DNA of 44,680 nucleotides from Klebsormidium nitens (lineage: Eukaryota; Streptophyta; Klebsormidiophyceae; Klebsormidiales; Klebsormidiaceae), in assembly GCA_000708835.1 (NCBI GenBank), contig DF237622.1:1-44680 (forward strand), given 5' to 3'. Positions 12,401 to 24,508 of the stretch are shown here, piece after piece. Under the pieces are notes generated by a model. That model was not told the origin of the DNA and searched no databases. It was given only the letters and a program-made list of their open reading frames with translations. Position 1 is the stretch's first letter, and each line of letters begins with the position of its first letter. The position numbers were made by a program, and so were the translations under genes.

Positions 12401-15400
12401 ATCCGACACGCAGATGGACAAACTTCTTGTCTCCGACTAACCTGACTCGGTGTAAGTGCAGACCTGCAACAACGACAGGCAAGATCGGGACAGGCTCATC
12501 CAGGCCTTGGCGGCCAAGCACGGCATTGCTGTCGAAGGGGCCACCCCTTTCCCTGATCAAGCGGCCTCCGCCTTCTTCGACAAAGCACGACAGCAGCTCG
12601 AACAGCTACAGCGGAGTCTTCAGCAAATGAAGGTTAGCACCTTGTTGAGAGCGGTTTTCCCTTAGACCTCAACGTTCTGATACGATGGGTTTGAGATCTT
12701 AAGGGGCTTCAGGTTGCACTCGATCGTCGCAACCGCAGGCTTTGTGTCAAGCAGACCCGAAAATTGGTTTCACATATATTTTTTTCCCTGGTCGGTTGAT
12801 ACGATGTTGTGTTGGTTTTGCAGGCTGTGAACAAGAGAAGAGACGACGAGCTTACTTCCAACTGGGAGTCCCTCCGTAGCCAATTTCTCAAAGCAGACGG
12901 ATCCATCAGCCTGAAGATGCAACAAAAGGTAGGACTGAAGGCACTCGCATGGCACGCCAGCTACGGGGTGAAGGCCCGGGTTCTTCTCCATTGCTCCACA
13001 AAGCTTCTGCCATCAGTTTCAGTCGGAATTGTCTGCGAGCGTAGTGATCGCAAGCATTTGATATCGACTGTTCACATTGAGAAAGAAAAGTTCCCAACTG
13101 TGCAGGCCGACAATGAAGACAAGCTCGAGGGCTTTGGAAGGCTGCTCCAAGATGGACCAGCAATTGAGAGGGCTTTTGAGGAAACTGCGGAGAGGGTAGA
13201 AGAATTGGTAAGTCGTCAACCAAAGGAGGTTGAGCAGAAGCAAAAGCACATTGCTTTAGCAGCGCGAGGACTCGCGGAGGCATCGTCCTCGGATGTGAGC
13301 ACTGTCGAGCTCCTATAGTACAGGGTCTGCTTTAGCAATCCTGCGAGACCACTTATTTCCTACTTTTTTCTTTCGAGGCCGGAAACCGGCTCTCGTTGTC
13401 CATGTCACGTCCGCTCAATTCTTCAGCGGCTAATGAATGTTCCCTGTCACCACTTTGAGACGAGACAGCTTTTTCGTCGGGAAGTCCTCGTAATCGAAGC
13501 AGAAAAAGGAACGAGCGTCTGTAGCGCTCCTTGTGAGGCCATTCTGCCTCAGCTATAACGTTCCGCTGCTTGTGCGCAGCAAGCGGAATACAACCGGAAA
13601 GCGGAGGAGGCGGAGCGCGAGAAGTACGACGAGAAGATACAGGATGTGGACCGAGAGCTGCTGGCCGTGCGGCAGCGAATGGCGGATCTGCAGAAAGAGA
13701 AAGACCAGATGAACGCGGAGACGGCGGACCGAGTGCAGCTGCGCATCAAGAAGCAGGACCTACAGGAAAAGGAGAAGAGCTACAAGCAGATGTGAGCAAA
13801 GATATGCAAGACTCGCTTCCTCCTCTGCTCCTGTAGTGCCGTTCAATCTTTAAAAACGACCCGTGGATGTCTTGGGCTGTGGCTGCTGCCTGAGAATCAG
13901 GCCGTCACCGCTCCCCGTTCTTGAGGGACGACAACGTCGCAATTGAGCTACTCAGTCACTCTTTTGAGCACTCTTTTCCATCCTCGGGATAATGTCTCAA
14001 TTGAGATTTTAGAACGGAGGCATCTGGCCCTTCACACGTTACTGATCGAATCAAAAGCGTCGATACTTAAGTCGTCTCTTCCTTCGTGCAGCATGAGCGA
14101 GCAGCAAGCAAGGCTGAAGAAGGCCTTCCACGGTCGGGTGCCGGAGGCGCCTAGGCTTCTTGCCGAGATGAAGAGCCTAACGAAGTAAGTTGACCACTTG
14201 GTATTCCAAGGCCCTGCTAGAATTCAGAAGATGCCTAGAGAAGATATCTGAAAGAACCATTCATGACCAACTGAAGGTCCTTGATCTGCGCTCCATCTCC
14301 CTCTGGGTACCGCTCAACTCGTCTCCTTAATGCTTGCCGCGTTTCGGGCACATATGCACGACGCTAAGCTGAGTGTTTGCTTCGCAGCTCCTCTCGGAGC
14401 CAGTATGAGGCGGTCAAGCAGAAGTCGGACGACGAGGCCAAGAAGGTGGCAATTCTGGAGGAAAGGCACAGGGCGGCCGCCAAAACCCTGACGACACTTG
14501 AGCGGGAGATGGAGAGTGAGGCCGCAGTCTGGGCCTTGAAACCCCCACTCTTACCTAAGATTCCTTGGATCTGCCTTGGAATAAGCGTATCGTAATATCC
14601 TTGATGCCTTGGTTGTCGCATGTTGCTCCAATCAAATCATGAAAGTTTCGAGATGGTCGTCGCCGTGTGTTAGCCTGCTCTATTGCCAATCTGGTCGCCT
14701 TATATCACGCGCTTCTGAAAAGGCATGGCTGACTGCTCTCCGATCCTCAAACCACTGACCCGAGCGGATTCCGATGCAGGGACGAAGGCTTTCCTTATGT
14801 CGAATCTGCGAGGCCTGCTGGACGGCGACTACGAGCTGAACGAGTTCAAGGAGGCCAAGGAAGACACGGAGAAAGACGCGCTGACTGCGAAAGCGTAAGT
14901 CCAGCTGATCCTTGGCTGAGAAGAATGAGTGCTTCACCTGCTTCGGGCATAGAAACATTGATAATCATTGAAGAATTGATTCACGCGTTGGCCGCACCTG
15001 GACCATGTCGTCTCTCAGAGATATCCGGAGTCAAAGTCCAGCCGAATTCGAGCGGGATAGCGCTTGCTTCATCTCTATGTCTCAAGGAAAAGCTGTGATG
15101 CGTGTGGGTTTGCATATGTGATTTTTCAAGACCTCTGCATTGACATGAGGAGCTTGAAACACGGACAGTACCCGCGCTACAGGAATTTTGCTGTCGTGCA
15201 AGCGTCGGAGCCTCTATATCAACGCTACATCGACGGAGCAAAGAAGCAACACATCTGCGTCGTCTGCGAGAAGGGTCTGAACTCCAGGGAGGAGATTGCT
15301 TTCGTGTCCAAAGTAAGCCGCTCACGCTGCTTGTTATGGTTTTGTCGACCGTTATTAGGCCGTGCGTTTGCCGTGGCGTTGACGACCCGATCGGTGAAGG

Positions 15401-18400
15401 CGCTATTTACTTGCTCATGTAAGGTTGTAGGTGGTTGTTATCAAAAGGTCGAAGAGTAAGTGCGAAGCTGCGTGTGCAGTGGTTGCGATAGCAGGAGACG
15501 AAGAGGTATTGAAAGATCCTGGCAGACAATGTTTTCACGCACGAAATCTACTCGCACCAATCAGAGAAGACCCTTTTCACCAGCACCTGACCCCTTCCAC
15601 ATCAAAATAGAACATACTCTCATCTACTATAACGCGAGAATGAGAAGCGAATGATCAGCGGTTGAACGGTGCAGTGCCAGCGGATGAGGCAGAACGTAAA
15701 CAGAAATGGTTGATATTACGATGCTCATTGACATAGTAGTGGAAATCCATCTCCGTTTGGCGTGCAGTACGAGAACCAGAAGCGCACGATCGGCGACCAG
15801 ATGGTGCAATGCCAGCGGATGAGCGAGAACGCGCAGCGCACGCTGGACGCCATCCGGGACCTGGAGCCGCAGTACTTCGCGTTTGCCGACCTTCAGGAGA
15901 AGAAGCTGCCGGCGGCCGAAAGAGACGTGCAGAGCATTGAGGCGGAGCTGGAGAAGGCGCGGGAGAAATCAAATGATGTAAGGGAAATTTTGATCATTGA
16001 AAAGCGTTAGTAATTTTGGAAACTCACAATTGTAGGATTTTGACATCCATTACTCAAACTGCAGCATTGGGACAAGACCCCTATATCATTATCAAATTCA
16101 GGTCGCTGACAAGTGCCGAAGCGCTGCTGCAATCACCCGCGCAATAACCTCCTGAGTACTTAATATTCTGTTCTAGAGACGACTCTGATGACATTATCGT
16201 AGCTCAGAAGGACGGTACTCGGCTGCAGAGGGCTCGTTCGTTGCGTCTGAGACGACGAATGGTCTGGGAGGGGCGTTACCCCTTACTCTTGTGTGCTGAG
16301 TCTTGCTTTCAACAATTCCAACCTTGTCTTATAGGTTGCTCGCGTGCTTCAAGCAAGACTGTGTACATGCGATCGAACTACGAGACGCTTTGTTTGTGCT
16401 AAAGCGGATCCTTCGATGCTTCAAAGTTTGTCACCCGCTGCGTCTCGCACCCCTTTCCGTAGGCCTTAGCCGTCGACGCAGATTATTGTTCGTCCCAAGA
16501 CTTTTCGGGAGCTTGCGATCAGAGGGCCAATCACTTTCCTCCGCAACCAGCGGGTTATTAAAAGAGCTCGTCCTTCCATACTTCTAAGTAATCGTCCGGA
16601 AAGCTTCTTTCTTACGACACCAGGCTGCTCTTGAGCTGGTCAGCGCTGAGGTTGAGTTCCGCAAAGTAAGGAAGCTGGTGGCAATTGCCACAACAAATCA
16701 CCATCCGGTCCTCTCATGCCAGACTTCCAAGAGATTGACCGTAATCTTGCTCCTCCCTTACAACCCCATGCTGCTTTTGAGCTGCGGTCGAGTTCCAACA
16801 AGTGGAGAGGCTTTGAAACTACACGTCAGTTTCCTGAGAAACTGACCGGAAACCTTCGCCTAGGCCTAAAGCCTCTTATTTATACATGGAGCAAAAGAAG
16901 GATCAGCTAAACACTTTGCATGTTGACGCATAGAATTGCCTCTCATGATTTCAGGCTGCTTTCGAGCTTAGCAGCACCGAGGTCGAGTTCAAGGAAGTGG
17001 AGAAGCTGGAGGGCATTGCCATAACAGTCGTATCCTCCACGCCAAGAATGTCATGTGACTTGAAAACCTTTCTGCTACAGTCCCAGGCCGCTTTCGAGCT
17101 GAGCAGTGCCTACGTAGAGTTCTAACGAACTGACCGACAAATCTCTACTCCCTTTCGATCCAGGCTGCTTTGGAGCTGAGCAGTACCGAGGTCGAGTTCA
17201 AGGAAGTGGAGAAGCTGGAGGGCATTGCCACAACAGTCGACCGGTTGGTGCAAGAAGCCGCGGCGCTGCAGGACCGAATCAAGGACCAGGAGTTCAAGCT
17301 GGAGACGCTCTCCCAGGCGGCGCGCTCGGTTGCCGACATCAACACGGAGCTGGAAAAGCTTGAGGACGACAGGTGATGTCAGCAGCTTAAACGTCAGCAA
17401 TAAGTCAGCTGCAGACACCAATTGTACCTGGTGCCGTTTTGAGCGTCTTGTTTCTGTCGTGGTTGAGACCGATTTTCTTCGTTCCTGGTGGAGCTCCTGG
17501 GCCATCGTTCCCGCAAGTGCTGAGAAGCAGAAACGGTTCTTCCCGTCTGGATGTGGAAGCAGACTTGGGCTTTCTGGTGATTTCCCACCCGTAAACTTGG
17601 AAGATCCTCGATAACTAAATTGCTAAAGTCGCAAGCAACGCCGTAAAATCAGGTCGATTGGCAAGACCAACATGGTTGGAGGCGATGATGGCGGAGAAAA
17701 CATAGGGCGTTATGACCAGTTATGATTGCTCCGCTGCCTCACTTTGTGTGCACTTGAATTCCCAATGTGGGGCGTGCTTTCTTCCTATAGCGCACTTTAT
17801 GTTCTGGTGCTGGCATCATATGAATCTCGTTTCTGGGAATCCCTGAAATGCTCATGGTTTGGGAGGAGACACCCCCGAAACGTTGCCCGTAAGCGCTTTT
17901 TGTAAACACTTGTCGCCTCAGGAGATAACGCCCCTATTTACTTGCTTGAGAGTTCGCAGCGTCAGAGCTCTACCGGTTGGGTTGTTCCGTTCCACGGCGC
18001 CGATCCACTCGGCATCGATTACCTGCGGCTGCCCAGTCCAGTTCGTCTGACGGTCGGTTGCTCGGTTGTCCAAAGATCGAAGGTCCATATGTGGTGGAAA
18101 GGAAAGAACGAAAAATGCATGAAGAAGCAGGGGTCTTTGTTGTGTTCAGAAGCTGGCGAGGCAACGTGTAGCTTCCTTCTTGATTCTGGTTTTGTCGGTG
18201 CAGGGAAACGTTGGAGCGCAAGAGAAAAAGGATCCAGGAGAAGAAAGAGAGGGACAACAGCGAAGTGTCGGCGGCGCAGACCCGCTGGCGCAATGCTCGC
18301 GACGAGAGCTTTCAGGCGAACATCCAGAAGAACAGGCTGGACGACGTGCGGAGGCAAAGAGAGGAGACCGAGGCGTCGATCAACAGCCTGGGAATCGAAA

Positions 18401-21400
18401 TACAGGTAGGACAGAAGAGAGGCTGTGCTCGAACAGGTCTCTGCAAATGCGCCGGAAGGAAGCGCTGAATGGTTTGTTGAGTCAATTGAAGGGGGCCGCT
18501 TTGCGTGTGGAAGCTCTTATGGAAGAGTGTTTTCTTGGGGAGCTGATAGACTAGGAGAGCCAAAGTATCTCTTCATGAGAAATCCGTCATGTGGTTTGGG
18601 ATGGTTTTCAAGGATATGGAGGACCGACCCGTAATGGGTATCTAATCCTGGCTGCAAAGAACTCACTTCTAGAAAGTGTTCGCCTGCAGCTTGACGGCAT
18701 AGCTTCAACGTTGATGAGTTTCCTAACAGCTGCCGCTTTGAACCAGCGGACGCTGTGACAAGAAGAGGCAGGTAGCACTGCACAGCCACAGATCTGGGAG
18801 AATCCTTCTCCCAACTATGACATACTTGAGGTAGGATAACGCCGGCTGGCAGAGCGCGGGGGGGAATTGCGCACGGGTGCTCGAGGCGAAGTGGCAGCGC
18901 CTCTTCGCCTTTTGGCCATCCTTGACCGATATTTCTTTTACCCATCTCTCCAATGGAACGCAAGGTGACCGCGTCATCTGCTACCAGCACAATCAGGTTG
19001 CTGACGAATGTATCCACTGTGCGTGTCTTGATCAATACAGGTGCTGCAACAAAAGCTGGGGCCTCTACAACGGGAGCAGGACGCGTTACTGCGGCATCGG
19101 GACACGCACCGCGAGACGGCGCAGCGGGAGGAGGCGGCGGAGGACGAGAAGGGGCGCGCCATGCAGCGGGACGTGGACCAGCTGAGGGCGGTCAATGGGA
19201 AGATCTCCAAGTACGTGACTGCGACATCTGCTTTTTGGATCGTGAGATATTCTGGCTGTCTCTTTTGGTCTCGGTGGATGTGGCGCGTAAGAAGAAAGTG
19301 GGTTTTTTTGGACGTTGAATCCACAATAAAAAAGCCTTCTTACTTAATATTTGCCGTGGGAAACCCGGTGCGTGTGTTGAACTTCGTAGAATAATCTTTT
19401 TCAAAAGGTACACGTACGTCAACTTACGTCAACGCGACCTGGGTTGGTGATGTGCAACGGGCTACTCAAGGTGCATGCGGGATCCTGCATTCCTGTTGAG
19501 GAGCTTTCAGTCTGAGGAGAATTGCCGTTTGCTACGAAGTCGCTATTTGTCTAAAGGAAGCATTCTGCCTTGTCGAAGTCATCCTATTAGGTCGAGTAGA
19601 TCTTACACGTGCACGACGGCGCCTGTCGGTTTACACATTGAGGCAAGTGCTCTGTATGCAAATTTTGGGGTTTGTTGGACTGGAATCTGAGCGGGCGTGT
19701 GCCTCTTACTGTATGCTATATGTGCTTCTTGAATTTCTGAGAGGGGCTTAAACCCGGTAAGAGACCCGCCTCAGAGAAGTGATAGCCCGCAGGTTTCCTT
19801 CGTCGGCGATGCACGCCGACCAGAGAGTCTTCAACTGAGTAGGGAGAATATACAATCAGACTGAAGGGGGAGGAGGCACAGACTGAAGCAACGAGACACC
19901 CGCATCAGCCCGGCTATCTACCGACGTCCGTTTGCCACGCAAGCTCGGCAGATTCTTGAAAACATTCATGTTCTATAGGTACCTTTTGGCTGGGGGCGAG
20001 ACGAGGTTGCGAGAGACGCTGGAGAAGATCACGCGGTGCGTCGCCAACCAGAAAGCGTACGAGGAGACGATCTCGGAGCTCGGGGAGAAGCTCAAAGAGT
20101 TGAACAAGCAGGTAGGAAATCCACACCTTGGTCGAATCTTAATGGTATCCTCTTCGCCGACTCTAGGCTGTGTATTCTTTTCTGTGGGAAGAGCTGTGCT
20201 TAAATCGATCTTGTAAGTCGATTTCGTTGATACTTTCATCAACTCTGATGCTAGCCAGTGGCGTTAGAGAGCGGACTAAATAGAGTCAGGTCCTGGACGT
20301 GACGGATCCCTTTGAACCGCTCGTTCCACTGCAAGCGGCTACCTTGGCACGTCACACGACGCCCCCGCTAAGTCCTGTTCTAACATGATTTTCTGTCCTG
20401 TTTGTCTCATTGTCGACTAGATGAAAAGCGTCTGTTGTCGCGCATGTATTTTCCCGTACCTGAAAGATACTCGAGGAGAGAACTGAGAAATACCTTTCGC
20501 CAGTGTTACTCAAGGCCCACCCGTCTTTTCGTCTTTAGGTGCAAACGCAACATCGACGACAACCTGAACTACCCTTTTTCCTAGCGTTATCTCTGATCCT
20601 TTTCTAACACAATTCCATTCGGGACAACGGAAGTTTACGTTGTCTGTGTTTCTTATCGATTTGCAGGTGCAAGTTTACGTTGTCTGTGTTTCTTATCGTT
20701 TTGCAGGTGCAAGCGCAGGACACGATCAACCGCAACATCGACGACAACCTGAACCACCGGTCGGTGTTGGATCATGTTTTTTTTCAAGACCCTAAAAGGA
20801 AACCTTTAAACCCCTGACTAAACAAAAGACGTTCAAACCCCACCTGTCTTCGCAAAACGCAGGTACAAGCGCAGGACACGATCAAGCGCAACATCGACGA
20901 CAACCTGAACAACTGGTCGGTGCTAGATCGTTCGTCAGAATGTAATTACTGAAATACGAAAAAGTTAGTTTCTAAACTTCTAACAAAGGTTCGGAACCTA
21001 CTTGTCTCTCCTCAGCGCAGGTGCAAGCCCAGGGCACTATCAAGCGCAACATCGACGACCTGAACTCGTTTGGTGGTGGGTTCACTATACAAAAGATGTT
21101 CTCTCAAAGCTTAAAATAAAGACAGGAATATTTTGAGACACGAAGCTCCTAAATGATACATAAAACCCACCTACCTTTTGTTTCCAGGTGCAAGCGCAGG
21201 ACACGATCAAGCGCAACATCGACGACAACCTGAACTACCGGTCGGTGCGTGACGAGGAGCGGCGGCTGGCCTCGGAGATCGACGAGCTGCAACAGAAGGT
21301 GGTGGCGGCTGGGGACGACACCGGGCTCACCGAGGAGATCAACCGAGGGCAGAGTGATCGGGACACCATGAATGATGAGGTAAGATTTTTGTCATTCTGG

Positions 21401-24400
21401 AAGCTGAGATTTCAGGTTTGCGGTTTCGAAAAGTTGGAAAAAGAGACAGTAGGTCGGATTCAACGAAGCCATGTGCACTGGAAGAACGTGAGTTGCAAAA
21501 AAGAGACGTAAGAGTGAGTCCGTTGAATTTACTCAGGGGCAGAGCGAAGGGACACCATAAAAACGATGAGCTGAGGCCCGCTTCGAGTCACAGTTTCTTT
21601 CTGAATCGCGTTTCGACAGTTGGAAAGACAGAGACAACAGTCGAACGATGTTATCTTGGATGTAAAAGAGATGTCAACGTCATGGAAGGATGCGACGACG
21701 GAAGAAGAGCGAAGGGATAGGATGGGCTTAGTTTAGCTCGAGTCAAGAACATGCTGGAAGAAGAGTTCAGAGGCGGGCCGCAGCTTCTCGTTCTGACCGT
21801 CGGCCGTACTTTCTGGTCGCACTTGCACGTGGCCTGAGAACTCACTGAACGAACGCAGTATTGAAAATGGAAGCATCAAATACGTGCAGGCGAACCGGTT
21901 GCGGGGGACGGTGTCCGCTTACGAGGGCAACATCAAGCGGAACCGGACGGAGCTCAAGGACCCCCGGTACGCCGACATCGAGAACCGGTACCGCAACCAG
22001 CTGATCCAGCTCAAGACGACGGAGATGGCCAACAAGGACCTGGACAAGTACTACCACGCACTTGACAAGTGAGGCCGCCACACTGCTCGGCACCCTTGTT
22101 GCATTTTCTCCGGCAAGATTGCGCTCGACTCTTAGTTCTAGATTCAACCCGAAAAGCCGTTCTCGGTATGTTCTGCGTCAGCTTTTTCTATTGATTGTAG
22201 AACGATTCAAAGACGGAATATAGCATCAAACGGCTTTCGCTTAGAAACAGCGCACCCGAAACGCCAGACTCGCACCAACGGCACAGGCCGGAAATTCAAG
22301 TGCTTTGAGCGCATGCCAAAATGCTTCTGCAAACTGATTCTCGACCAGTAGAGAGGACAAGTAGTGCCAGGTTTTTCCGGTGGGCGTCAGAAAGGGTGCT
22401 TGAGTGGGGAGTCGCCCAGGCGGAGAGCATTGTACAAGTGTCCTTGCAGGTGACGAAAGCCCCTGCGCTTCTTTGCAAGTCCTAACTGGCCTCTAGAAAG
22501 ATCTCCGTTTGGCAATACTTTACCAAGCTTTGTTGGTCCCGACCTCTGGTGTACGGGAGCTGCAGATTTTTAATTCGCTTCTTCGCGCTTATGCGGTTGC
22601 CTCCGATTACAGGGCGCTGATGCGTTTCCACTCGATGAAGATGGAGGAGATCAACAAGATCATCAAGGAGCTGTGGCAGCAAACGTACCGCGGACAGGAC
22701 ATCGACTACATTGAGATACGGTCGGACGCCGAAACGACGTCCAGCGCGCGCTCGTATGCGTACAGGGTGAGGATCGTGCCGTCCCTCAAGGAGACAATTG
22801 TCTGCTTCTCTCTAATGTCAACACGATTCCCGCACACGTCCATACAGGGTCCCGTTACGCTTGAGCAGGCAGGAAGGATTGGGCAACAACACGATTGGAG
22901 ACAGGAAAGAAGGGAAGCCTCTGTCTTGCGAAAGTCAGGAACAGACAGAAGGCATCACGTCTTCTTGTCTTCGACAAACGGAGCGGGAAGAGGAGCTTGT
23001 CTTTCTTGAGGGAGGGAAGGGAAGCGGACTTGGAAATCTGGCTCCATTTAAAACCCATTACACAACTTCAGGATGCAATCTGTTTTCCGTGATTCGGCGG
23101 TATTCGATCAGTAGTCTGCTCTCGAATGAGGTTTGTCCACTCTGCCCGCTTTTCACGGTGAGCTGATTAGTATGTTGGTCTAGAACTTACTTTGTCAGAG
23201 GTGATTGCGTCTTATACTTTGTCTATATCTCTGCCAGGTCGTCATGAGGAGCGGTGATGCGGAGCTGGACATGAGGGGACGTTGCAGTGCAGGCCAAAAG
23301 GTGATGACGCACCATCCTAGTAGTCCGAGAAATTACTTGCTCTGTTGGCATCGTTGCTTATGTCCGTTTCTCTATGGCACCGTGCTCTGACCCTCCAGGC
23401 AGGATCGACCCACCAGGCGGGAATAGATACGGACTCCGTGCAGATGCATATGAATGGATGATGAAGAGTTGCTGCCTCCCAGTCTGCAACTCTTAGAGGA
23501 TTTGGTAGACTCAGATTCCGAAAGTTACCTAGTCCGTCGCCCTTTTTTGTGACATAGCGCATTAGGGGAGATCCCTTTCAGCCGTCGAATCCCGTAGATT
23601 CGCTTTGATCAGGTTCAACACTCCGGACGGTTTCGACACAAGTAACTTGCTGATGGCCTAGTCTTTTCTCACCGCCCGCAGGTGCTGGCGTCGCTGGTCA
23701 TTCGGCTGGCCCTTGCCGAGACCTTCTGCCTCAACTGCGGCATCCTGGCCCTCGATGAGCCGACGACGAACCTGGACACGCCCAACGCGGAGAGCTTGGC
23801 AGGGGCCCTCTCCAGGTACGGGATTTGAAATCACGGATGGTCAGAAGAAGTCTGCTAAGCGGGGGTAGCCTACAAGATAGGCAGGGTGAAGTAAAAGCAA
23901 GGGCAGCGCTAGCTGGTCTTAACGTATGGATTTGGGTCTCCTATCCTGAGATCTTTTTCTCGGTCGTCCGCAATCTCGACAAGTACGAGCATCGTCGGCG
24001 CTGTTGATCACTTTAAGACGCTCGATTCCATTTGTCATATTGTCTGGTCTCAACCCTGATGTTTCAGTTCCATTTCTGCTGACCCACCTTCTGTTTGGTT
24101 TGCCAGGATCATGCAAGACCGAAAGACGCAGCAGAACTTCCAGCTAATCGTCATCACGCACGATGAACGATTCGCCCAGCTGATTGGCCATCGCGAGTAC
24201 GCCGAGAAATACTACCGGATATCCAAGAACGAGCAGTGAGCAGCTTATTTTGTCTTCGCGCTATTCGACTGAAGGAAAGCTGGTGCTGCTGATTAGCTGC
24301 ACCCGGAAAATGAAATTATCGGTGAAAGAATTATTTCGTCGCACTCGAGCTCGTCGCAATTTTGTTGTTTCGCCCGGACTAAATCGCTCGTGGTGGGCCG

Positions 24401-24508
24401 CATGATCCCGTGTAGAACTGCTTCAAATTTTTGAAAGCTCCTGACCTGGATCTTGTCTCTGATTACAGCCAACATAGCCACATCGAGGTCCAAGACATCT
24501 TTGACTAG
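9442..24508 (+). CDS. RAD50: DNA double-strand break repair ATPase RAD50
   Basis: RAD50 is the SMC-like ATPase of the nuclear MRE11-RAD50-NBS1 complex, which tethers and processes DNA ends. Exons: 9442-9564, 9952-10038, 10244-10411, 10630-10805, 11066-11180, 11432-11660, 11971-12149, 12462-12632, 12824-12928, 13106-13207, 13580-13791, 14092-14184, 14388-14515, 14780-14894, 15183-15312, 15768-15977, 17164-17372, 18204-18405, 19041-19210, 19979-20111, 21188-21379, 21890-22068, 22613-22766, 23238-23300, 23682-23815, 24107-24235, 24469-24508. Phases agree throughout; the sum is 3948 bases, 1315 residues, about the length of plant RAD50. Visible: Walker [10 protein letters not shown] (33-41), Q-loop [11 protein letters not shown] (Gln160), long coiled coils, zinc hook CVVC (693-696), signature SAGQK (1211-1215), Walker B ILALDEP (Asp1240, Glu1241), D-loop TTNLD and switch His1278. 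The C-terminus [11 protein letters not shown] fits the plant end. Introns 15, 16, 20 and 21 hold decayed exon copies. Confidence 0.96.
15183..15312 (+). other. RAD50: RAD50 exon 15, zinc-hook exon
   Basis: This exon codes the apex of the coiled coil. Its CVVC motif (residues 693-696) supplies two cysteines, which pair with those of a second RAD50 to hold one zinc ion. The flanking HI before and EKGL after resemble the plant hook region. The acceptor is CTACAG at 15177-15182 and the donor is GTAAGC at 15313. Confidence 0.9.
15636..15705 (+). repeat. Decayed copy of the RAD50 exon 16 start
   Basis: This intronic stretch resembles the first 65-70 bases of exon 16, which starts at 15768, and lies 135 bases upstream. 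Shared blocks are GTGCCAGCGGATGA (exact in the copy, one base different in the exon) and AGAAGCG..GATC. Small indels break the frame. One extra copy is clear; a weaker one near 15470-15500 is not certain. Confidence 0.7.
16621..17163 (+). repeat. Four decayed copies of the RAD50 exon 17 start
   Basis: Intron 16 holds copies of the acceptor-exon junction at 16621, 16767, 16952 and 17084; the intact exon follows CAG at 17161. Each starts CAGGCTGCT or a close variant, followed by TTCGAGCT or TTGAGCT. The copy at 16952 is nearly identical to exon 17 for about 75 bases, the one at 17084 stops after about 40, and the one at 16767 has internal deletions. The bases before some copies share a GAACTGACCGACAAATC-like block, so intron sequence was duplicated too. 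Confidence 0.9.
20539..21187 (+). repeat. Four decayed copies of the RAD50 exon 21 start
   Basis: Copies of the exon 21 5' edge begin at 20539, 20707, 20863 and 21021, before the intact exon at 21188. Spacings are 168, 156, 158 and 167 bases. Each follows an AG and carries the core CGCAACATCGACGAC; three of the four also have the preceding GTGCAAGC..CAGG part. Copies 2 and 3 match the exon for about 60 bases with few differences, then turn into unrelated intron sequence after TCGGTG. Copy 1 lacks an internal 15-base part and copy 4 lacks three bases. Confidence 0.93.
20631..20710 (+). repeat. 40-base perfect-but-one tandem duplication at a decoy acceptor
   Basis: Two 40-base units, 20631-20670 and 20671-20710, differ at one base. 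Each ends with TTTGCAGGTGC, so the decoy splice acceptor and first exon-like bases of the second exon 21 copy were duplicated again. The single mismatch shows this was a recent event. Confidence 0.95.
21537..21760 (+). repeat. Downstream copies of the RAD50 exon 21 3' edge and donor region
   Basis: The exon 21 end and start of intron 21 (from GGGCAGAG at 21347 to about 21450) recur at 21537, 190 bases later: GGGCAGAG, then GGGACACCAT, then TTTCGA..AGTTGGAAA. A third, weaker unit around 21700 has AGAGCGAAGGGATA and CTCGAGTCA. The copied donor is lost in the second unit. This mirrors the upstream array, with the 3' instead of the 5' exon edge duplicated. Confidence 0.7.

Noticed and set aside
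24107-24239. RAD50 ending at TGA 24237-24239
   Set aside because: Splicing at 24235 to 24469 adds [11 protein letters not shown], matching the conserved plant RAD50 end, with both borders and phase correct.
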